A DNA stretch of 64,000 nucleotides, taken from contig JAUFSD010000009.1 in the NCBI GenBank assembly GCA_033030425.1, forward strand, positions 682,001 through 746,000, read 5' to 3'. The position numbers and the translations under genes were made by a program. The DNA comes from Verpa conica (Eukaryota; Ascomycota; Pezizomycetes; Pezizales; Morchellaceae). The notes below the pieces were generated by a model, which ran no database searches, had not been told where the DNA came from, and saw only the letters and a list, made by a program, of their open reading frames with translations. Shown one piece after another: positions 54,678-64,000 of this stretch. Positions within the stretch are counted from its first letter, which is position 1. Each line of letters starts with the position of its first letter.

Positions 54678-57295
54678 TCAGCCATGGTAATTGGGTTGCA
54701 TGTGGTATCCTGGCTGGGCTGTATACCCGCCTCCGTACTGCGGTCCATAGATGTTAGTAGGATCGTAAGGTCCAACAACCGAGACGATGCTATCTCTATG
54801 ATGACTATTTTCCATTGTGGGAGCATGATGCACCATCTGAGAAGACTGTTGAAATTGATGATGCGGCAGTGATGGTGGTGGGAATGCCCCTGAATAAGCA
54901 TCATCGGCTTGTTGGCGAAAAACGCTTGGATCCTGGGAGGCTGTACCGTGAATTGTTGCCTGAGCGGTCCGGGGAGAAAGGGAAGGTTCAGGCGTCATGG
55001 ACTGATGAGGACCTCCATTATGGAATCCGGAATAGGTTGGTTGGAAGGGCTGATGGAACGCCATACCAGGGATATTGCTTTGAAAGCTCCCATTTCTAGA
55101 TGTCATTTGTTCAGCGGGATACTATGAATACCTGTTAGTAATGCATCGCTGCATAGGGATGAACCAATTTATACCACATATGGAATTTGGCTGATAACAG
55201 ACTGGTTGGAAAACATTGAGGTCCCCGAGGGGCGACGACTGTGATCACGCTGTTCTGCTAATTGAATACTCAGACGTGCGGCAAGGTCTGCAACTGCTTC
55301 TATAGAAAATGGAAATGATTGGGGAATTCCAAGCCTTCTCCCTTGATCTATGGGTACCTGATTACTTGACCCAGGAACACCAAGACGGGGTCCAGTAGGG
55401 GCATGAGGAACAAGGCGGATAGGCTTCTTATGAATCTCACGTTTCTGAACGTGGATAAGTTTTCCAAGAAATTGAGAATTGTTCTTGTAGATGAGAGTTA
55501 GTAGAATCCATAGTATATTAATTGCAATAAGACTTACCTCCTCTTCCAAAGCTCTACTAGCCATTTCTTCAGCTTCATATTTTATAAATGCAAAAGCATT
55601 GCGACCAATCCCTAAAATCTTTAGCACGAAATTTATCTATCGATAATTTATGGGTGTTACCGTTTTTACTAGCTCTATTCACGAGATTACATTCTACAAT
55701 CGTGCCATACTTGCCAAACCTTGCCCTGAGCCCATTCTCGTCAATCAAGTCTGGATTGAGCTTCCCTATAAAAATGGAAACGGGGTCAATCTCGACGGCT
55801 TGGATCCGTGGAATAATGTTTGGTGCCGAGAAGTTGCTTGTCCAATCAGCGGTCCAGGCGCAATGATGACGGAAGTACTAAAGGGTTAGGTTATACATAA
55901 GTACAGGCCTATAGCAGTGTTTAAAATTCAAGCAAATTTACTAGAGTGGTATCAAACCTGGTAACAATCAACAGCATCTTGTCTATAAGCAAACCTAACG
56001 AAGCACCTCCTCCCTTCCTTTACTCCTCGCACAGGCAGCGTATCTCCATCCCTCGCGAACTCCAAAGATTCTGTCTCGCCAAATCCGAAAAGGATTTTAC
56101 GTGCGTCACTTTCACTAAAGGTGCTGCTATCTGTTCTGCTCAGAACGAGAGTCCTGTTAACCTTTGCTGGCTCACAACGAATACGACGACCAGTAGAGTC
56201 GATCATAGCATTTCTTCCATCGCGGAGGGCCAGTCTTGCAGTTTCGTCACACTTTTCGGCTCAATTAGCAAAAGTATAGATAGGTAGATACAGTGGTACT
56301 TGCTTCAAATTGACAAAAGCTATATGGATTACTTTTGGTATCCCTGCGGATCTTAACGTGTAGCCTTCCAAATTTACCAAAGTGCGATTGTAAACTCTTC
56401 ATAAGCTGTTCATCAGTCTGAGTAGCTGCAAGACTACTCGGAATTAGACTTCGTTTGCTATGACAGACTTTATTAAGTTATAAATAGGGAGAGTATACTT
56501 GGCCACAAAAATACAGGCAGATGGTAGTCCATGCCTTGCAAGATCTTTCAAATCTTCGTCAGATGATTCGTCGGAAACATCGCCTGTTGGGTCCGTAACA
56601 GGTCCCTCTGACACATCATCCACAGAAACTTCATCGGTTTCTTGGGAGCCGACCTCATAGTTATTGATAGTAATCAAACCAGAGATATTCGAGTCATCTT
56701 CGGTTATGTTACACCCTGATTGTAGCCCTGATGTGAGAATGTTGCCTTGCTGGTTCTTCTGATCATTGAATGCCTCCAAAAGCCTTCCCCGGAGCCCAGT
56801 GGGACCTGAGATATCTTGGGTAATCGAGAAGATGTCAAGGGATGAGAGTGTCTTTCCCCTCGGTCTATTGAAATTTCCTACTTAGATTTGTACGACTGTT
56901 AGAACTCATCTCTTATTTAGTATTCTACGAAACTAATCTCTAACAATAGCAAGGACACATGGAGGCAGCCAAAGCAAGCGAATACTATGCTATCGAGAAA
57001 ACATAATAGAGATTCTAAAACAACAGGAAGAGGGATATACCAGCATATAAGCTGTACGTATATAGCCTTTTGAACCTAAGGTTGTGTATATATTCTAAAG
57101 AAATAAGAGAAACTTACTCGAAGGGCTAGCTTTCACATCTGATGGAGTAGTTGGTTGGGATACATCATTGATGGTATTTCCAGAGCTACTTGCAACAGAG
57201 GGGCAGGCAGCAGGAGAAGGCTGAGGATTTGTATTGCATCTCTTTTTGTTTAGGGTAGGGGTAGTTGGGCAGATGGGGGGGCTGCTGGACGACAT
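54678..57295 (-). CDS. RNA-binding protein with three RRM domains
   Basis: Eight exons: 57118-57295, 56499-56877, 56300-56457, 55958-56259, 55661-55877, 55538-55611, 55175-55483 and 54678-55121. The total is 2061 nt and 686 residues with every junction in phase. The N-terminus is disordered. RRM1 has CIFVANKRSLIPSSLAATQT, HFGKFGRLHVKIRRDTKSNP and YSFCQFE. The next has NRTLVLSRTDSSTFSESDAR and RRCFVRFAYRQDAVDCY. RRM3 has VSIFIGKLNPDLIDENGLRA, RFGKYGTIVECNLVNR and NAFAFIKYEAEEMA. The C-terminal 250 residues are rich in P, Q, H and Y (HHQFQQSSQMVHHAPTMEN), as in low-complexity tails of mRNP proteins. It is a fungal RRM family seen near meiotic or stress regulators, but I cannot name the orthologue. 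Confidence 0.85.
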
Positions 57296-58129
57296 AACAG
57301 GAGCTATAGGAGTGATGGATATGAGGAGAATAGATTTAAGTTCTAAATTTGTTTTAAGATTGAGATTAAAGAGACGATAGATGAGTTGAGATATAAGGAG
57401 TTGCCCCGCATCCAAGGAATATTACGAGCAGTAAATAGCACAAGAATGAGGTAGAGGAGTAGGGGGAGTAAAAAGGTAAGAAGGAAGGAGCTTTATGGGA
57501 GGTTTTCACCTACAGAAATACTCGGTCTCGGTATTTTGGACGCCGAGATGCGCTAGATTTTGACTAGATGTTTTTATCGATATTTGCCGCTCTTCCTCCA
57601 TAAAACCTTAGAACTTTAGAGCCGAACTATATTAACTTGGCTACATTCAGGCTAGCAGCGGATTCCTAATATCCTGCAGTAGGCAAGCAGAGGCTTGATC
57701 CTCACAGGAAAACTGTAATGTCCTGGGTTCGTCTTGAATAGAGTTCACAAATTCAGCTAGTCCATACAGCTCCCATGACTGGTGATCGTGGTACGTACCA
57801 TTTGGACATTTATATAAAATTTCAGCCTACTAATCATGGCACGCAAAGGGTATTTAGCTTCTTACAGGTCTTATAAGTGGTGAGGACATGCGCTTGTGGA
57901 TGCGGTGAGGTGCGAGTGCTGACACATGATGGACGTTTCGGGGACCTAAATGCTAGTATCAATACTAATAGAACAGCGTTCTTGGCAAGTATTTGAGCCG
58001 CAAAAGAGCCTCACCGCAGCCCTCTATACATAATAGGATTAGCGTTTGCTCCTCGAAAATTGCCCCGCACACACATACAGGTACCAAACCATAACCCGAC
58101 TATTTCGTCGCCATATCACTGTAACAATT
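57296..58129. promoter_or_regulatory. Divergent intergenic region between RRM gene and ADE1
   Basis: 835 bp holding both promoters and 5' UTRs. No other gene. I looked for Gcn4/Bas1-type TGACTC boxes expected at purine genes and saw no clear one. Confidence 0.45.
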
Positions 58130-59331
58130 ATGGCTCTTACTCAGACATCACTAGGGGATTCACTTCCATTGATTGCTCGAGGCAAAGTGAGGGATGTCTA
58201 TTCTCTGTCCGATGAATCGTTACTTTTTGTCGCGACTGATAGGATTTCTGCCTATGATGTGATCATGACGAATGTGCATCCCCTCATCTGAAAGAATTTA
58301 CTGTGATAATGAATTCCTACTAAATCTCTTTGGCGACAGGGCATTCCGAACAAAGGCAAACTACTTACTGCGCTCTCCGAATTCTGGTTCTCCATCTTGT
58401 CCGAGATTTGCCCGAACCATTTTATTTCTTCTTCCCTTAGTTCTCTGCCGGATACTGTTAAACCTTATACAGACCAGCTGAAAGGTAGGAGTATGATTGT
58501 GAAGAAGCTAAAGGTCTTTCCGGTAGAGGCTATCGTTAGGGGATACATTACGGGAAGTGCCTGGAAGGAATACAAAAAGCAAGGAACGGTCCACGGAATT
58601 AAGGTGAAGGAGGGCCTCAAAGAGAGTGAGATATTTGAGAAGCCCTTGTTCACACCCAGCACTAAGGCGGAACAAGGAGAGCATGGTAGATTAAATTCCT
58701 CTACTATGACTTAGTCCTTTATTTGAACCAATCGATTAACATGATTCCGCAGATGAGAACATCCACCCAGAAAAAAGTATAGTCCTGCTAATTACAATAC
58801 TAACCAGAGTTCTGCTAATAAGATATTTAGTGGTCGGGCTAGTTGGTGAAAAGTACGCAAAAAAAATTGAAGACCTTGCCCTAGCTCTATACACACAGGT
58901 AGATCCATCCGTACGACGAGACAAGTGGATTCTAACGGATCACAATAGGCCCGAGACTACGCAGCCGAGCGTGGAATCATCATTGCAGATACAAAATTCG
59001 AATTTGGACTTGATGAAAACGATCAGGTTGTTTTGGTTGACGAGGTCCTGACTCCTGGTTAGTATCTCTATTTCACCCTCGATCTCAAGATTCTAGGAAA
59101 GTTTCCTCATACAGAAATACAGACTCTTCTCGGTTCTGGCTTGCTTCTAAATACGAAGTTGGTAAAGGCCAAGAGAGCTATGATAAACAGTATCTCCGTG
59201 ATTGGTTGACCACCAACGGAGTCAACGGGAAGCCTGGTGTTGAGATGCCGGCGGATGTGGCTGAAAATACTAGTCTTAAGTATTTAGAAGCGTACGAGCT
59301 ATTGACGGGGGGGAAATGGGGCCCGTCTTGA
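58130..59331 (+). CDS. ADE1: Phosphoribosylaminoimidazole-succinocarboxamide synthase (SAICAR synthetase)
   Basis: It joins aspartate to CAIR with ATP in purine synthesis. Six exons: 58130-58273, 58340-58685, 58753-58776 (24 nt), 58831-58898, 58949-59057 and 59123-59331. The sum is 900 nt and 299 residues, the family size. Motifs: [160 protein letters not shown] and QYLRDWL. The donor after exon 1 is an unusual GTGCAT. The gene converges on the CIA30 gene, 249 bp away. Confidence 0.95.
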
Positions 59332-59580
59332 TACCATGCACAAATTTCACTACCACAATAGATGGTACATCTCATTCGGCAGATAGTAAGATAAAAAGAA
59401 TGAGACTGTTAAACGAATTCAACAAAATAGCATGATCGCTACCCTGGACCGTTGTATACAGTTTTTCCAACTTATACCATAATTCACTCAGTGTCTATAA
59501 TCATCTTTGGTGAACTATATACTTCTCGATGGGGCTTAGGCATGGAAACACTGTCCACATGATTGGTTGCCTAAGGCAAG

Positions 59581-60475
59581 TTAGCTTCTAAAGATTTTAG
59601 AGTAAACCTCTTTCAAGGATCGTACCCATATCCGATCAATACAAAGCTCGAAAGGTCCCGGAATGCGATCGATTAGCCCAATACCAATGGTTCGGACCTT
59701 CTCTCTTAACATTTCCCCTTGAGGCTCGGTTACTCTGCCGTAGTTTGTTCTTACAAACTCAGAGATCGGGATCTTATTTGAAAAATCAGCCCAGTTTACT
59801 TTGATAGGGAGGGGCATGTAAGTCAGTGAAAAGGGTACGTACATGAATAATCTCCCACTGCCCTGGAGTCTTCGCAAATAGCCTATGCTGGTGGAGATCT
59901 GTCTCTACAATTGAGTCCGTCTGAATGTTGATGAAGTACTTAGATCCATCACTTTTTATTCTCAGTGCCAAGAAAGCGTACGGATCGATGTTCCAGAACG
60001 GTCTCCCGAATAAGGTCCGCCCACGCTGGACGGTACGCCATGCTGCATACCCGGACCGTTGGATATTTGGTTTGTCTGTAGGAAGCTCAATTGAGATGCT
60101 TCCATGGAAACGACCATAGTATTGTTTTTCCTCACCGCCCCCAGTCGGAAGTGGTGCGAGATCCATTTTAACTTTGGAGAAGCCGCCCATATCAGCATCA
60201 GAGAACGTCCTAATACTCTCTAACGAAGATGGATGGCGAAAGGAATGGATCTCCATGTCGTCGAAGTCGCCAGTTACACCTTGCATGCTAAACACTATGA
60301 TCAAAAGCGTTAGATAATTTAGATATTTGGAAAAAAAACCGTAATATCCCATGAAGGCCTGGCATTCAGATACTTATCCGCGTGATTACGTACCTTTATG
60401 AGTATTTGCCTTAATCTCATCGAGACTGCGTTTTAGAAAACCTCCTCTTTGAAGAAGCCTAAGAGCCGACCTCAT
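59581..60475 (-). CDS. CIA30: Complex I intermediate-associated protein 30 (CIA30/NDUFAF1)
   Basis: CIA30 is a mitochondrial chaperone for assembly of the complex I membrane arm. Exons are 60394-60475, 59839-60294 and 59581-59798, summing to 756 nt (251 residues). Exon 1 encodes a presequence-like MRSALRLLQRGGFLKRSLDE. The domain follows: FSDADMGGFSKVKMDLAPLP, YYGRFHGSISIELP, GYAAWRT, FWNIDPYAFLALRIKSDGSK, YFINIQTDSIVETDLHQHRL, PGQWEIIHV, then FVRTNYGRVTEPQGEMLR and VRTIGIGLIDRIPGPFELCI. The donor of exon 2 was taken at GTACCC (59833-59838) rather than the stronger GTACGT just before it, since only this keeps frame with exon 3; this join is the least certain. Confidence 0.88.
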
Positions 60476-60997
60476 ATCCAATGCTCGGTTGGAATTTCTT
60501 GCGATTGTTGGATGTATAGATGGTAGAGTACAAACACCCGTGCATGTGAGGTTGGGGTTGAGGCTCTGCAGCAGATATGCCCCACTACTTTAGAAGAAAC
60601 CGATAAATTGAGGTACATACGCAAACAACCAATGCTATGGTGCGCACGGGCTCAAATATCGACCAATCATATTTTAGGGTGGAACGCCCCTATTATGCCC
60701 AAGTGTGCCCAAGTGTGCCTAAATATGCTCAAGTATGCCAATATATACCAATTCTACAGGCTACTTTCTCCCCAAAGAGAAAATATCTCTCTATCCCTAG
60801 TAAAACCTCCCCTATGAATATAACTATTTAGACCCAAGTTACTAGATATTATAAAGACATAAGAAGCCCTTTAAATATTAATTTTAGGAAACAAGTTGCC
60901 TAAGTATATATCATCATGGTGTAGGTATTTTAAGGAACGTTCCACAGTGCATTTTCTGCACCTAAAATTGAGGCTTTATTCCACAACAACCACTGGT
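60476..60997. other. CIA30 promoter side and repeat flank
   Basis: No gene. A short imperfect array of AAGTGTGCC / AAGTATGCC units lies at about 60700-60740. Confidence 0.5.
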
Positions 60998-62255
60998 TGT
61001 GAAGATTTAACCATAGTCATGACTAGTCTCAAGTACCTCTCCAGATAGAGACACCTAAGGATCTCCCTTGAGGGATAGGACTAGCTATCCCATCCCGGTC
61101 AATAGATACTAAGGAAAGCCATTACTATGATAGCCCGATCCCTAAGCGAGCTGGCGAGCTCCTAGGGCGGAGTGAAGCTCACCGTCGTCGGTATGCGACA
61201 GAGACAAGAGTAAGGCGTCTGTAGCTTATAGCTACGGGAGATACTAGTGCAATGAGACTGAAGCAGTTGCCTCCATGAACAGAGTTAAGCTCCTGTTCCT
61301 CTAGGAGGAATAACAACGGCTTTGCTGATGGCTAACCTTATGGGAGGCCGAGAGCCGTGAAATGAGAGCAAAGCTAGGCTTAGTAGTTAGGGCCGCCAGC
61401 AAAATTAATAATTAACCTGGCGGCGTCACAAATCGAACCATATGGGGCTAGGCCTTGTGCGTCGCCCTAAGGTCCTTATGGATCAAGATTACCGCTCCGC
61501 CACGTCCCCAGGTTGGACTAGGAACGTGGGAAAGAAATCTAAGCAACGGCAGGAATCACCAGTGGGTCACCCTACCTAGGGGACTCTGTGTTTTCTAACA
61601 CCCCGAGGCGCCCCACTGTGCCACCCGCCGTTTGCAGAGGGGGCCCCCCCTGAGTTGCTGATTCCCTAACAAAAAGACAAGTTTTGGACCCCAAAAATAA
61701 CCCCAAAACCGTCAGGAAAATTTGTCCAACCGAACCAAACTCGGAGGGTATATGGGAGACAGTGCTGCAAATCCATAAGTGCAATCGGATTTGAAATCGG
61801 ACCATTATAGCAAAAGTTACAGAGCTTTTAGTAACCAACGCTTTTTAGTCGCTAGTCTATCGACCCCGCTAGTTCTTAGGGGCGCTCTAGACTCAGTTAA
61901 TTTCCAAGCACGGAGGAACTGTTCCCCGCTCCTTGGCAGTCTGCTCGCAATCAAAATTCATAGCTTAAACCCGTCCTTCCCCCAGGACAATCATTCTTGC
62001 TAGTCAACGAACAACCGTTGTTCAGAGACCCTCATACTCTTCGCTAAAGACGTTTGTCTTCCCCTGGGAAGCAGAGCCTTTTAAAGTCTTTAGTTTGCAA
62101 CCCTTAAAAATCCTTATACCTGTTTAGCCTAGGGACTGTTGGCCTTCCGTGTTGACGAGCGGTTCTAAGCCTCGCTGCTGAAGCTTCTCGTCAGAAAGGG
62201 AGGTTGTTGGTTTTTTTTGGTACGGCAGTACTCCCTTGGGAGTACCCCCGTTACA
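60998..62255 (+). repeat. Solo-LTR-like repeat, third copy
   Basis: 1258 bp, from TGTGAAGATTTAACC to CCCCCGTTACA, uninterrupted. It has the same length as the copies in 51.1-53.6 kb and shows their intact order. The junction that the inner copy interrupts at 51491 is whole here (GGCTT|AGTAG near 61380). Flanking 5-mers (CTGGT and ATTGT) do not match, so the target duplication is lost or the copy arose by recombination. Confidence 0.8.
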
Positions 62256-63263
62256 ATTGTATCTAGGGGAGCTTGTATTCTGGGTGTTTTGTGGTAGCCA
62301 GAAATACTGTATGTTATTACCCATACAGGGGATACTGCCTCTCGGGGGGGCGTACCCTGAATGGGTTGGTCTGTTGGAGGGATATCCCCTCAATGGGTAG
62401 CAATAAATCAGTTTTATAGGGTATCCCCTCAATAGGCTACCCATTGGAGGGATATACTGAATGCCCTGAGCCGGTACATTGCCATTTTACCCAAACACAT
62501 CGCTTATAAAGTACCCAAGTTTATCAGATAACATACTATTGTAGGGGGACAAATACGGTAACAAAACGTTTGAGATGAGTATCACTACACAACCAAACAG
62601 ATAAGAAACAGGAAGTTCAACTTGAGAAAGAATACATTAATAGTCTATACACTATTTACTTATATTAGTCTATGAATTTTTTTGGAGGGGATATCATATC
62701 CAGATAAGGCTCTCGGCTGCTATGACCGGGTATTTTTGTCCCCCTACAATACTATTGGTGTTCATCTTAGGGCGGTTTCGGGCATAATTTTTAGTGAAAG
62801 AACCACCCCGATGTGGGATAACCAGCAGTTAATTAAATTCTCAAAGAGCGAATCTGGGGATTGAGGCGGGTTCTTTGCTGGTTCCCCGGTTATTTTGAGG
62901 GACCTGACGAACGTACAGTACTACAATATGTAGTTACTACTGTTTGCTACAAAAAATCTTTAATTTAGTTAGGGTGTGCCTGTATTAATTGAGCCATACT
63001 TTACACCTTACCCATATGGGGGACACTGCTATCCCTCCAACAGGTAACTAACCCATTTATACCTACCTGTCTGCTCCTAGTCACAATGACTCAACCCACA
63101 AACTACTCCAGCCTTTCAAGATTTACTATTGTCTCAGTTCCTACTGTACAATTCTTTTTAAGAATAAATGTCTAAAACTTTTATAAAGAAAACCGGCAAT
63201 GGTAAATTATATTTTACAGTAAACAAGTGCTTCAGGAATAGATTTATTGGTTCTTCACCTCCC
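62256..63263. other. Gap with short repeats and a small MITE
   Basis: Between two LTR-like copies. It has several GGGATATCCCCTCAATGGG-like motifs (62375-62460) and the MITE at 62536-62752. No gene supported. Confidence 0.5.
62536..62752. mobile_element. MITE 3, TA-flanked, 217 bp
   Basis: Inverted ends (C/G)TATTGTAGGGGGACAAA at 62536-62553 and, complemented, at about 62734-62752. TA is on both sides (62534-62535 and 62753-62754). No coding capacity. Confidence 0.7.
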
Positions 63264-64000
63264 TGTAACAGGGGCACTCCCAGGGGAGTACTGCCGTACC
63301 AAAAAAAACCAACAACCTCCCTTTCTGACGAGAAGCTTCAGCAGCGAGGCTTAGAACCGCTCGTCAACACAGAAGGTCGACAGTCCCTAGGCAAAACAGG
63401 AATAAGGATTTAATGGATAGATAACTAAAGACTTTAAAAGGCTCTGCTTCCCAGGGGAAGACAAACGTCTTTAGCAAAGAGTATGAGGGTCTCTGAACAA
63501 CGGTTGTTCGTTGACTAGCAAGAATTATTGTCCTGGGGGAAGGACGGGTTTAAGCTATGATTTTGATTGCGAGCAGGCTGCCAAGAAGCGGGGGAACAAT
63601 TCCTCCGTGCTTGGAAATCAACTGAGTCTAGAGCGCCCCTAAGAACTAGCGGGGTCGATAGACTAGCGACTAAAAAGCGTTGGTTACTAAAAGCTCTGTA
63701 ACTATTGCTAAAATGGTCCGATTTCAAATCCGATTGCACCTATGGATTCGCAGCACTGTCCCCCATATACCCTCCGAGTTTGGTTCGGTTGGACAAATTT
63801 TCCTGACGGTTTTGGGGTTATTTTTGGGGTCCAAAACTTGTCTTTTTGTTAGGGAATCAGCAACTCAGGGGGGCCCCCTCTGCAAACGGCGGGTGGCACA
63901 GTGGGGCGCCTCGGGGGTGTTTAGAAAACACAGAGTCCCCTAGGTAGGGTAACCCACTGGTGATTCCTGCCGTTGCTTAGATTCCTTTCCCACGTTCCTA
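63264..64000 (-). repeat. Solo-LTR-like repeat, fourth copy, cut by window end
   Basis: Begins TGTAACAGGGGCACTCCC and runs in the same direction as the inner copy at 51492, 737 bp visible. Whether it is a solo repeat or the end of a full retrotransposon lies beyond the window. Confidence 0.8.

Noticed and set aside
60998..64000. A full LTR retrotransposon bounded by the copies at 60998 and 63264
   Set aside because: The two copies are in opposite orientation and the 1 kb between them has no retrotransposon coding sequence.

Overview
The window is nuclear DNA of a filamentous ascomycete. The protein genes are classic fungal housekeeping genes. They carry many short introns (about 50-75 bp) with GTNNGT donors and CTAAC-like branch sites. 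The gaps between genes are AT-rich and full of decayed transposons. The fungus is a member of Pezizomycotina with a transposon-rich genome; a Pezizomycetes (truffle or morel type) host fits but is only inference.

Left part, 0-25 kb, conserved genes: an FAD amine or amino-acid oxidase cut by the window edge; GLE1 (mRNA export); SPT3 (SAGA); an orphan basic protein; PRE3 (proteasome beta1) divergent from SLY1 (SM protein, ER-Golgi fusion); PRP3 and SYF2 (splicing); ribosomal protein uL1 (RPL1); a probable mitochondrial ribosomal protein mS26 divergent from ATP7 (ATP synthase d); an Rsm1/NIPA-type zinc-finger protein; and ARPC4 (Arp2/3). I joined exons by eye. Phases close in all of these models, and the predicted lengths match the families.

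Middle part, 26.3-44.7 kb, nested mobile DNA. A pogo/Fot1-like element has 47-bp perfect terminal inverted repeats and a TA target duplication. It lies inside a decayed NB-ARC/TPR gene (NLR). Removing the element with one TA copy restores an NLR motif (HPLVHSWIRE) across the scar. The pogo element is itself split near its left end by a 14.4-kb Plavaka-like transposon. That transposon carries a zinc-finger transposase, a SNF2-type helicase, a decayed possible nuclease, a DUF6532-like protein and a further unknown ORF.

Right part, 45.8-64 kb: an HCNGP/SAP30BP-like gene divergent from PRE7 (proteasome beta6); a repeat-rich gap; an eight-exon RRM protein; ADE1 (SAICAR synthetase); and a CIA30 complex I assembly factor. 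The repeats include TA-flanked MITEs and four copies of a 1.26-kb TG...CA repeat that behaves like a solo LTR. One copy is inserted in reverse inside another, with 5-bp target duplications on both. Each complete copy contains an 85-nt tRNA-like block with polymerase III A and B boxes.

The most unusual feature is the nested insertion at 26.8-43.4 kb, especially the gene cargo of the Plavaka-like element.
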